Below are positions 40,501 through 46,586 of a stretch of DNA of 46,586 nucleotides, in pieces. Under the pieces are notes generated by a model, which searched no databases, was not told the DNA's origin, and saw only the letters and a list, made by a program, of their open reading frames with translations. Each line of letters starts with the position of its first letter. Position 1 is the first letter of the stretch. The DNA is from RGIG1918 sp964570895 (GTDB taxonomy: Bacteria; Cyanobacteriota; Vampirovibrionia; Gastranaerophilales; Gastranaerophilaceae), in contig CAZMZD010000011.1 in NCBI GenBank assembly GCA_964570895.1, positions 1-46,586 on the forward strand, read 5' to 3'. The position numbers were made by a program, and so were the translations under genes.

Positions 40501-41140
40501 TGCTTTTGCAAACAACTGTGGCGACTCTTTCAATAAAAACATGTTTAAAACTTTCTTGTCCTATGTTCTTTTAAGGGAAGAAAATTACATTAAGGCGCTT
40601 AGCATAAGCAAAGAACAGATGATGTATTTTGCGGAAGAAAAACTTGCCCTTGGCGCTCTTATGTCTTGGTATGTGAGCGCTTGTGCTACATTTAAAACAA
40701 ACAATCCAAAAGAAGCTATAAACATTTGCGAAAACTCTCTTAAAATTGCGCAAAGTTCAAAAATTAATTCATTATTCTTCACGGCGCTTTTCCAAGAGCT
40801 CCTTGCGCAGTGCTATATGACTCAAGGCGATTTTGAAAGCGCTAAGATGTATAACGAAATGTCGATTGAAATTTCAAACGAAAACAACATTTCCTTCTTG
40901 CAAGTGCTCACGCACAAAACGCGTGTTCTTATTATGCGCGAAATGATAATCCGTGCAGACGACCTTAAAAAACGTGAGCTTTCAGCAAAAACCAAAAAAT
41001 TGCTTCAAAAAACAAAAACTCTTGCAAAAATCTTAAACATTCCGCACTATATTGAAATGGTAAACAAAGAAATTGTTTCTTTTGAAGCGTTTTGCAAGTT
41101 AAATAACCTTGAAGATAGAACAAGGAAAAACAGGCTTTAA
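37526..41140 (+). CDS. 1204-aa zinc-ribbon / P-loop ATPase / helical-repeat protein
   Basis: The protein opens with three zinc-ribbon-type Cys pairs sets: C3/C6/C17/C20, C28/C31/C42/C45 and C53/C56/C67/C70. After a Glu/Gln-rich linker and a globular part (about 125-300) comes a STAND-like NTPase: Walker A APRGVGKT (about 313-320) and Walker B VVMVVDDFD (about 439-447). From about 600 to the end are helical repeats of TPR type (e.g. ALSISKEQMMYFAEEKLALGALMSWYVSACATFKTNNPKEAI). The layout recalls the ATPase-TPR half of multidomain adenylate cyclases and AAA-type signalling proteins, but no cyclase or kinase domain is present. Function unknown; probably ATP-dependent signalling or regulation. 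Confidence 0.7.
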   Translation: MKCPKCKTEVNPKEAICPNCNTHLVVACPRCGSKTRIGSSSCSKCGFVFVKFCDVCGSANYLSAKQCRKCYHEFKEQEEVQEEVVLPQAEQENLEQAPQEQTQAAPVIKEIPEIDEEIKSKPKEVGQTFAIFIDFINLVHTFSKFKDVEFKEKVILNIRAAIKIAFGAPSDFVPPNFAHFKIEYKKNVQISKKIAKFKAEMQKFNDILQETLGERILYKIIIAEDDKKQFKNITQNKLAGNNFDVIVTNALYDSLKWEMNLIKISPEAYKMMLFEDIKRDNNSKKVSDSKALETISNILKNRDSAISVISVSAPRGVGKTYLADCLQTSFSSDDILFLRGRCTALTQISPIGLVQDIFITLFNLSFLSSRHEKKLKEIRNILQKAISRNPDITSEQIDTLINLLYPVREDIYENIHTNKSKTFQDLKIILDIIKSGNRVVMVVDDFDLIDETSYEFLKYLIETGFFKDGSKLMLLYRRDGSVLNYLHTDKLDKHEILDVVLAPISLSQMRDFLLDKFNPEKKIPDIVLSQMINNAGGNFAYLEQALSHLVDMGIVSNEGNALEFDRKYSDYFVPPTFDEILKQRFVLLRENSRNAFKLLGLASYLGGKFNKNSIIKTLHFNDDEFDEYAQFLIDANFIVKLYKNTYAFKNNLVWTYIYDFAKSDNLLEDLGREFLNNIINSTVATPTIKALLAQNTGDKKLTFELWTQSLKVASYIGDIGLYITSQKQSFENITQNHKDYDITRKNISERLGKLVYTKNPKDGINYLSKAINFAESDNNIPKVVELTGYLITSASIIQNYHGVIEAVDNILKIYKGPKFVLERALIKSRKLNALNCIGDWEEVVSIVNNEITPIFQDYLKKPKKIDFATYKDIYNTWMFANIALALAYTYQGNAVAGELLADIEKELFKSKKSSDKNDNIDIKIEFLIVRAFNYSVHGNLQMSEEILQNIVKDYSWAIKDPLIVSRWNFVDIVNKIISASYENIGEELFNAVAFANNCGDSFNKNMFKTFLSYVLLREENYIKALSISKEQMMYFAEEKLALGALMSWYVSACATFKTNNPKEAINICENSLKIAQSSKINSLFFTALFQELLAQCYMTQGDFESAKMYNEMSIEISNENNISFLQVLTHKTRVLIMREMIIRADDLKKRELSAKTKKLLQKTKTLAKILNIPHYIEMVNKEIVSFEAFCKLNNLEDRTRKNRL

Positions 41141-41267
41141 TATAAATATAGTTCATAACTTTTAAAACTTGGCAATTTTCGACTAAAAATCGATATTACT
41201 TGGCAAGTAAATTTTTTTTCATGTTTTGTCTTATTGGAAAATAGTTATGTAAAAATAGGATAACAAC

Positions 41268-43364
41268 ATGAGAATTAACAAGATAGTTTCAAGCCAAACC
41301 GTTTCGCCAAGAACGCCTAATTATTCAAGCAAAAATAATAAGTCTTTTTCTGCAGCTGCTCCTCAAATGACTTCTCTTCCTATAATGAGTGCCCCCATTT
41401 TAAATATGGTGAAACCTTATCGTTCATTATCTTTTATGGGAAAAACCGTGCACATAGTTGATGGCGGAAATAACGCGGCAAACATGCAACATTTTGCAAA
41501 TGCAATTAGTAATGAGATGGATATTGAAATGCACGATGTCCAAACAAACAGCAGTGACGACAATCTAAAACAGCTCAAAAGTCTTGAAGTAAATTTAAAA
41601 AAATTAGCAGACAAAGATGTTTCCGGCTCTTATATTGCAATTCCTGCGCTTGCAACTGTTCCAATTTCAAATTTGCAAGATCAATATAATATGATTATGG
41701 GTGATGATAAAAAATTTACGTCAGCAAATCTTAAAAACTATAAAGAAAATCTATTAATGTTTTTGAAGAAAATTTATGAAAACCCTGAAAAATGCTCAAG
41801 ATATATTAGTTACATGGATCCTATGGGGCAAGGTATGCAATATGCTTATGGGGTGATTGAGCAAATAAACAAGCTTGTTAAAAAGGGTGCCAAAGTATAT
41901 GTTCCATCGGCTCACATGTATGAACAAACTATAAAATGGAATGCGTATGCTGAAGATTTTGAACCTGAGCTTTACCACTATATTGCAACAGGTGATGATA
42001 AAGACGACATAATTCGAGATAAACTTTTTGATATTAAACGTAAAAATTGTTATGACTTTAACTTGTTAGCTTTGTCAGATGCGCACGTTGTTGGCGTTAG
42101 AGGTCAGGATGACGCGTTTGACTACATTTTCGCAGGCAGTGATGATTTTGTGACAGATAAAGAACGTGGTGTCTATAATTTTACTCCTATAAGAAAGGAC
42201 AAAAAGATTGTTGGATACAGCTATACCGACACCAAAACTAACCAATATCCATACAACGAATTCCCATTTAATGATAAGATTGCAAGCATTGCAAAATTTG
42301 TTGGTCAAAATTGTAAAAAAATTATTGCAACTGAAAAAGAAATCAATGAACTTAAAAATGCAATAGAAAATAAAGAAAGTACGGAAAAATGCGCCGATAA
42401 ACTCTATCCTATTGAAAAAATATTTTCCAAAGAGGAAATTGAAGCAAAAAGATACGATTTAGAAGGCAAATATGTTGATAGAACCTTGCAATCATTTTTT
42501 GATGTTAATGATAACCACGATGTAGTTTTCCCAAAATTCAATTGTGAAGGCACAAGAAAACCAAGCGTATTTCCAATGTGGGGCAGCTGCTTTTCTATTT
42601 TTAATGCAATTCAAAGAGATATATTGAAAACATATAGGCATGAAAATAGGGATGTAATAGAAGAACATGGCAAGTTAATACAAGAAGATATCAAAAAAGC
42701 TCAAGAATATATACAGTCCTCGCAATTTTCGGACGCAGAAATTCTTTTAAAAGAAGCAAGAAGAAAAGACGAGAAATTTGCAGAGGAACATCCGGAATAT
42801 ATCCGCAGTTACCTACCGGATAAATTGCTTGGAGATATTTACTACGATAGGCCGATGCCGGGCCGATGTCTAATTTGGGCAGAAATATACTATTGCAATG
42901 CTCTTTGTATTCTTTCAAAGCAAGCATTAGACGAAATCCGCGACGTTGATACTTATGGAAAAGACAGCAAGCTTTATCACAAAATAAAACTAGATTCAGT
43001 CCTATACGATTTTTATATGGATGAGTATAATAATGCTGGTGGGCCAATTTTCAAATTTTTTCTTGATTGCCCAACTGAACCACGTGACTACAATAAACAC
43101 AAATCAATGCCTGTTGCTAAGCAAGTTGCCTTGATAGAAACGATTCGGGACTTATTATCACGTATCAGTATTGCACACAGAGAAGATGATGAGATGTATG
43201 AAGCAAAACTTTTCGATAAAGCTCGGTTTGATATTGAGTATTTATGGTCACATCAAACAGGTTCTAAAGTGCTTTCAAAGTGCGCACAAAACAATTGTCT
43301 AGAATTAGTAGACTTAGGAGATTTGTATTATAAAATAAAGCCGGAGCAATTCAAGAAGGATTAA
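41268..43364 (+). CDS. 698-aa lineage protein with SF-x-G leader, unknown function
   Basis: The first ~60 residues are Ser/Pro-rich and end in RSLSFMGK, the same short SF-x-G motif as in the proteins at 15294 and 16541. A domain beginning KTVHIVDGGNNAANMQHFANAI follows, with alternating strands and helices to about 330 (e.g. AKVYVPSAH; DFNLLALSDAHVVGVRG). The C-terminal half is helical and contains TPR-like stretches (SSQFSDAEILLKEARRKDEKF). No known family comes to mind. AGGA precedes the ATG. It is single, separated from the STAND-like gene by 127 bp, and its 3' end faces dapL. Confidence 0.55.
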   Translation: MRINKIVSSQTVSPRTPNYSSKNNKSFSAAAPQMTSLPIMSAPILNMVKPYRSLSFMGKTVHIVDGGNNAANMQHFANAISNEMDIEMHDVQTNSSDDNLKQLKSLEVNLKKLADKDVSGSYIAIPALATVPISNLQDQYNMIMGDDKKFTSANLKNYKENLLMFLKKIYENPEKCSRYISYMDPMGQGMQYAYGVIEQINKLVKKGAKVYVPSAHMYEQTIKWNAYAEDFEPELYHYIATGDDKDDIIRDKLFDIKRKNCYDFNLLALSDAHVVGVRGQDDAFDYIFAGSDDFVTDKERGVYNFTPIRKDKKIVGYSYTDTKTNQYPYNEFPFNDKIASIAKFVGQNCKKIIATEKEINELKNAIENKESTEKCADKLYPIEKIFSKEEIEAKRYDLEGKYVDRTLQSFFDVNDNHDVVFPKFNCEGTRKPSVFPMWGSCFSIFNAIQRDILKTYRHENRDVIEEHGKLIQEDIKKAQEYIQSSQFSDAEILLKEARRKDEKFAEEHPEYIRSYLPDKLLGDIYYDRPMPGRCLIWAEIYYCNALCILSKQALDEIRDVDTYGKDSKLYHKIKLDSVLYDFYMDEYNNAGGPIFKFFLDCPTEPRDYNKHKSMPVAKQVALIETIRDLLSRISIAHREDDEMYEAKLFDKARFDIEYLWSHQTGSKVLSKCAQNNCLELVDLGDLYYKIKPEQFKKD

Positions 43365-43437
43365 AGCTTTCATCCGGATTTGTACTCCGCAATGACTTTG
43401 GGTAGCACATTTTATTTTGTATTAAATTCCACTTAAA

Positions 43438-43471
43438 AAATCGCGTTGAGCTTAATTACTCAACGCGATTT
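43438..43471 (-). terminator. Strong hairpin terminator of dapL (possibly bidirectional)
   Basis: A 13-bp perfect stem, AAATCGCGTTGAG with CTCAACGCGATTT, around an 8-nt loop. On the minus strand a T6 run follows, fitting termination after dapL. On the plus strand the tail is weaker but could end the 698-aa gene's transcript. Confidence 0.85.
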
Positions 43472-43489
43472 GTGTTATAGCTTTCTAAT

Positions 43490-44683
43490 TTATTCTTCAA
43501 ATCTAATTCCGGCATCTTCGAGTCTTACTATTGCAGCAGCAAGCCTTTCAGGCGGCTGAACAATTGAAACCCTAAAGTGGTCGTCAGACATTTCGCCAAA
43601 CGCAATTCCTGGGGTGAACACAACGCCGGTTTTATCCATTACCATTCTGCAAAATTCTTTTGAAGTGTATCCTTTTGGAACTTTGAGCCAGAAATACATT
43701 GTTGCAGAGCTTCTTTTAACTTTCCATCCGAGTTTTGTAAACCCTTTTGCAACAATTTCTCTTCTTGCGTTATATTTATCCATAATTTCTTGAACATATT
43801 TGATATCGCAATTTAGCGCAGAAATTGCGGCGTCTTGAACGATTGTTGATGTGCCGTAGTCCATATTTGTTTTCATTGCGTAAATCACATCAATAAATTC
43901 TTTTTTCCCACAAACAAAGCCAACGCGCCAGCCGGCCATGTTGAAAGTTTTTGAGAATGAATGAAATTCAACTGCGATATCTTTTGCGCCTTTGATTGAG
44001 AAAATGCTTGGCGGACGATATCCGTCGTAGCAAGTTTCAGCATAAGCAAGGTCTGAAACGAGCAATATGTTATATTTTTTGCAATATTCAACCATTTTTT
44101 CCAAGAACCAAACAGGAGCTGTTGCGCCGGTTGGGTTGTTAGGATAGTTGATAATAAACATTTTTGCTTTTTTTGCAACTGCTTCAGGAATTGAGGTCAA
44201 ATCAGGCAGATAATCATTTTCTGCAAGAAGTGGCACGTGGTGAATTTTCCCGCCTGCAACCCAAGTTCCCCTTGATAAAACAGGGTAATAAGGGTCCGGA
44301 ACGATGTTTATATCCCCAGGGTTTGTGTATGCAAGTGCGATGTTTGCAAGGCCTTCTTTTGCGCCAACGAGTGTTTGAATTTCTGTTTTTGGGTCAATGT
44401 CGATGTTGTATCTTCTTTTTACCCAATCTGAAATCGCTTCTCTTAGCGCTAATTTGCCTCTAAAGCTTGGGTAGCCGTGGCTTGAAGGTTTTTTGATTGA
44501 TTCTATTGCGCTTTCAACAATAGGCTCCGGCGTTGCACCATCAGGGTTTCCAATCCCAAGGTCAATCAAATCCATTCCTTGTGCTCTTGCTTCTTCTTTC
44601 CATTCGTCAAGTTCTGCAAAAATATATTTAGGTAATTTTAAAATTCTGTCTGACGGTTTAATCGTGTATTCTGTTGTTTCCAT
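43490..44683 (-). CDS. dapL: LL-diaminopimelate aminotransferase-like class I aminotransferase
   Basis: The 397-aa PLP enzyme matches the DapL/AlaC-type aminotransferases: DLIDLGIGNPDGATPEPIVE (38-57), GYPSFRGKLALREAI (70-84), FIINYPNNPTGA (176-187), SDLAYAETCYDGYRPPSI, and the PLP-lysine motif SFSKTFNMAGWRVGF with Lys245. DapL converts tetrahydrodipicolinate to LL-diaminopimelate in one step of lysine and peptidoglycan synthesis, the route used by cyanobacteria and chlamydiae. An alanine/aspartate aminotransferase role cannot be excluded from motifs. It follows the glycosyltransferase gene by 17 bp and ends at a strong terminator. Confidence 0.8.
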   Translation of the reverse strand: METTEYTIKPSDRILKLPKYIFAELDEWKEEARAQGMDLIDLGIGNPDGATPEPIVESAIESIKKPSSHGYPSFRGKLALREAISDWVKRRYNIDIDPKTEIQTLVGAKEGLANIALAYTNPGDINIVPDPYYPVLSRGTWVAGGKIHHVPLLAENDYLPDLTSIPEAVAKKAKMFIINYPNNPTGATAPVWFLEKMVEYCKKYNILLVSDLAYAETCYDGYRPPSIFSIKGAKDIAVEFHSFSKTFNMAGWRVGFVCGKKEFIDVIYAMKTNMDYGTSTIVQDAAISALNCDIKYVQEIMDKYNARREIVAKGFTKLGWKVKRSSATMYFWLKVPKGYTSKEFCRMVMDKTGVVFTPGIAFGEMSDDHFRVSIVQPPERLAAAIVRLEDAGIRFEE

Positions 44684-44700
44684 TTTCTATCTTCCTTTTT

Positions 44701-45657
44701 CTAAAAATCTTTACTTTGTGCGAATTTAACCATTGCGCAAGCTCCCGCTCGGTGTGAAAAATTCGTTTCAATAATCTGCCTGATATTTTTTGTAATTATA
44801 ATTGATTCTTCTTTGTTTTTTAAATAATAGTGTATTTTTTCAAACATTTCGTCAAGGTTTTTGAAGCTTATATAATTATCGCCGAAATATTTTGTGCCAT
44901 CTCCGCGCTCATCTGAAATATGCAAAGTTTCACATGCCATAGTCTGAATTGCTCTGTAATTCAAGGAGCTTACCCCTTGGGCATTAAAATTAATAACAAT
45001 TCTTGCTTCGTTAATTTTTTCTGCCATATCCGGTTCGTTGTCAATAAAACCTTTGTAAGCGCGCTCAAGAAGCGGTTTGTGTGCTTCATCAAGCCTTGAA
45101 AGCGCATCTTGATAGTGTCTTTCGATTGAATAAAAAGCAAGTGACGGAATTTCATCCAAAATTCTTTTAAAATTATTCAACCTAAAATCTGTATCAAGGC
45201 GCCCCATAAACATCACGTCATATTTTTTCTCAAGCTGCATATTTTTATAAACATCTGTGTTTACAAAATGTGGAAGATACATCATGTTTGAATTTTTTTC
45301 GTTTTCAAAAAGCTCTTTATCCCAAATGTACGATAAATTTGACTCGTCTTTTAAATCTTCATAAAACAAATTCCAGCCTTCGCCGCTGTGCGGGTCATAA
45401 ATTTCATCGCCAAAGAAATTAAGGGTTTTTGCCTCGATATTATTTTTCCTTTTTAAATTAATTGCGCAAAAATCGTAACTTGTAAGATATTTGTAATTTT
45501 CTTTTTCGAATGCGCTTTTGAAATCCCCTCCAAAGAGTTCGTCAAACAAATCCACTTTAAAACCAAGAGATGAAAAACCGTCAGCCATGCTTTTGACAAT
45601 TAATCTGCCAGCAATGCTGTGTGGTAATATAGCTAATATTTTATCTCCTGTTTTCAT
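44701..45657 (-). CDS. CgeB-like glycosyltransferase
   Basis: The 318-aa protein looks like a GT-B glycosyltransferase of the CgeB/DUF3880 group. The N-terminal half is variable (DKILAILPHSIAGRLIVKSMADGFSSLGFKVDLFDE), then MYLPHFVNTDVYKN, KKYDVMFMGRLD, and the donor-site region ARIVINFNAQGVSSLNYRAIQTMACETLHIS...FGDNYISFKNLDEMFEKIHYYL. It probably transfers a sugar to a protein or surface acceptor; the substrate is unknown. A terminator separates it from rpsP, and dapL follows it closely in the same direction. ATG at 45657. Confidence 0.75.
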   Translation of the reverse strand: MKTGDKILAILPHSIAGRLIVKSMADGFSSLGFKVDLFDELFGGDFKSAFEKENYKYLTSYDFCAINLKRKNNIEAKTLNFFGDEIYDPHSGEGWNLFYEDLKDESNLSYIWDKELFENEKNSNMMYLPHFVNTDVYKNMQLEKKYDVMFMGRLDTDFRLNNFKRILDEIPSLAFYSIERHYQDALSRLDEAHKPLLERAYKGFIDNEPDMAEKINEARIVINFNAQGVSSLNYRAIQTMACETLHISDERGDGTKYFGDNYISFKNLDEMFEKIHYYLKNKEESIIITKNIRQIIETNFSHRAGACAMVKFAQSKDF

Positions 45658-45681
45658 AAAAATTGATAAATCCCTAGATAA

Positions 45682-45712
45682 TAAAAAACGGACCCTAAAT
45701 ATTTAAGGCCCG
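45682..45712 (-). terminator. Terminator of rpsP
   Basis: On the minus strand CGGGCC...GGGTCCG forms an imperfect stem (45689-45712, with G-U pairs) followed by a T6 run. It lies 24 bp after the rpsP stop. Confidence 0.7.
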
Positions 45713-45735
45713 ATAAAGTGTTCTTCTCTTAAAAC

Positions 45736-46104
45736 TTATGCTTGCTCAACACTTTCTTCAGCCTCTGCGTTTTCTGCGGCGGCTGCGGCAGCTGCTTCTT
45801 GTTCCGCAGCTAATTTCGCTTGAGCTTTCTTAGATAATTTTGTTGTTTCTTTTTTAACATAATTCAAAGTGCCATCTTCGTTGCAGTTCTTAATTAAATA
45901 AGTAACTGTTTCGGTTGCTTGAGCACCTTTTGCAAGCCAAGCTTCAGCTTGAGCTTTATTTAATTTCATTTCTTTTGTTTTTGGATTGTAGTGACCAAGT
46001 TCTTCAATTGGCGCACCTTCTCTTTTATCGCGTGAATCAATTACAATAACTCTGTAAGTAGGGTTTTTCTTATAACCGAATCTTTTTAATCTGATTTTAA
46101 CCAC
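45736..46104 (-). CDS. rpsP: 30S ribosomal protein S16
   Basis: The first ~85 residues are the S16 domain: MVKIRLKRFGYKKNPTYRVI with the family motif VIDSRDKREGAPIEELGHYNPK. The remaining ~35 residues are an Ala/Glu-rich extension (EQEAAAAAAAENAEAEESVEQA), longer than in model bacteria (82 aa in E. coli) and probably disordered. GGAGAAA lies before the ATG. It is here without its usual neighbours (ffh, rimM, trmD), which may lie further on or be absent; its own terminator follows. Confidence 0.95.
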   Translation of the reverse strand: MVKIRLKRFGYKKNPTYRVIVIDSRDKREGAPIEELGHYNPKTKEMKLNKAQAEAWLAKGAQATETVTYLIKNCNEDGTLNYVKKETTKLSKKAQAKLAAEQEAAAAAAAENAEAEESVEQA

Positions 46105-46248
46105 TATGTAGTTTCTCCTTTGGTATCTAACTTACCTATATCAAAACACAAGCATAATCGAAATGCAAGAATAATTTTTAAGTTTTAATTGAGTGATATG
46201 TTTTATGCCGCTAGAGTAATTCCAACTTACGGGCTAAATATATAAGTT

Positions 46249-46283
46249 GTAGGGTGCGTTTATACGCACCGCCTGACCTACGA
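46249..46283. repeat. Composite REP-like element with a GTAG foot on both strands
   Basis: GTAG precedes the hairpin GGTGCGT-TTAT-ACGCACC (46253-46270); this is followed by GCCTGAC-CTAC, so a half of the GTCAGGC-type repeat with its own GTAG foot faces the other way. The two families are joined in one unit. Confidence 0.65.
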
Positions 46284-46291
46284 GCTATTTT

Positions 46292-46370
46292 GTCACCCTG
46301 AACTTGCCTCCTTTTGCAGAAATCTATTGATTTCGTGCAAAATGGGTCCTCTTGGAGTGGTTTCAGGGTC
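46292..46370. repeat. Nested palindromic repeat, copy 3
   Basis: The outer arms are ACCCTGAA (46295-46302) and TTCAGGGT (46362-46369), around the same interior as copy 1 at 11123. The outer bases differ from copy 1 (ATTCTGAA/TTCAGAAT) but remain perfectly paired. Confidence 0.75.
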
Positions 46371-46421
46371 TTATAAATTTTGAGGCACAACAAACAATGT
46401 TGAGCTTCATGAATTGGCAAG

Positions 46422-46442
46422 ATCCTGAAATGAATTCAGGAT
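46422..46442. repeat. CTGAA-type short palindrome
   Basis: ATCCTGAA-ATGAA-TTCAGGAT is perfect over 8-bp arms. It precedes a MITE-like copy by about 30 bp, as at 19218 and 11417. Confidence 0.65.
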
Positions 46443-46470
46443 GACGGTTTCCATTTGTTTAATTTTTCAA

Positions 46471-46586
46471 AATTTTATCACAAAAGCAGAAAGAGGGAGA
46501 GGTTTTGCGGTCACAGCTTTAATTGCAAAGCGTAAGGCATATTTTTGTTAAATAGCTTTTCGCAAAAGCTCGACTGCGATTTCTGA
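46471..46586. repeat. MITE-like nested inverted repeat, second copy (cut by the window end)
   Basis: It starts AATTTTATC (46471-46479), contains GAGGTTTTGCG (46499-46509) and CGCAAAAGCTC (46561-46571), and matches 19263-19380 closely. The right terminal arm lies outside the window. Confidence 0.7.

Larger units (their letters stand above)
46105..46586. repeat. Repeat-filled region upstream of rpsP, to the window end
   Basis: About 480 bp without a gene. It holds a composite GTAG-REP (46249-46283), the nested palindrome copy 3 (46292-46370), a perfect CTGAA palindrome (46422-46442) and a MITE-like copy cut by the window end. The rpsP promoter must lie in the first ~100 bp but no clear hexamer pair is seen. 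Confidence 0.8.

Noticed and set aside
1..46586. CRISPR array
   Set aside because: No run of three or more direct repeats with unique spacers was seen; the regular repeats at 8319-8453 are only pairs with a 22-bp period and no spacer of CRISPR size.

Overview
The window looks like part of an A+T-rich, anaerobic, gut-type bacterium of the non-photosynthetic cyanobacterial sister lineage (Vampirovibrionia/Melainabacteria, order Gastranaerophilales). This is an inference. It rests on class III anaerobic ribonucleotide reductase (NrdDG), a DapL-type aminotransferase, FixCX, ClpC, and several lineage-style large proteins whose N-termini carry a short 'SF-x-G' motif. No rRNA gene is present.

Layout. 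Positions 1-8480 form an accessory defence island. A wHTH-like hypothetical protein is followed by decayed ORFs, one of them resembling a serine-recombinase N-terminus. Next come two overlapping C5-cytosine methyltransferases and a phospholipase-D-type restriction endonuclease of the NgoFVII kind. Facing them is a two-gene Hachiman system (HamA nuclease plus HamB helicase) whose 3' end overlaps that of the endonuclease. The right edge holds two pairs of 22-bp-period repeats. From 8481 to 18755 there is a pseudokinase-like protein, UDP-glucose dehydrogenase, an ArsB/NhaD-type ion transporter with a 38-aa membrane protein and an OadG-like subunit, three exported proteins including an M48 protease, a convergent kinase-like/LRR-like pair, and a flavin reductase. 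Positions 18756-25120 hold a repeat-rich spacer, nrdG-nrdD, a B12-type radical SAM protein, a REP-associated transposase (RAYT) and tRNA-Ser(GGA). Positions 25129-29889 encode ClpC, MetW and a YtxH/DUF948-like envelope cluster. Positions 29972-37403 form a plus-strand series: a small membrane protein, FixC, FixX, a hypothetical protein, a TPR protein, DprA, TopA and AroE. Positions 37526-43364 encode a 1204-aa zinc-ribbon/P-loop/helical-repeat protein and a 698-aa lineage protein. Positions 43490-46104 (minus strand) encode DapL, a CgeB-like glycosyltransferase and ribosomal protein S16. The window ends inside a repeat.

Main points of interest. (1) A 28-nt block is identical upstream of nrdD and of the B12/radical SAM gene. 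It sits inside the same short architecture, P1 - GAAAG(A/C) - P2 - conserved block - P1', and both stems covary between the copies. This is a strong candidate for a riboswitch-like leader. It resembles part of the cobalamin riboswitch core but is far shorter. (2) A RAYT is accompanied by several sequence families of small hairpins, most with GTAG at the 5' foot, and one such hairpin lies in frame inside the RAYT gene. (3) Other palindromic repeats have end sequences that differ between copies yet stay complementary within each copy. (4) The defence island combines restriction-modification with Hachiman.

All function calls come from reading motifs and gene order. No database search was run.
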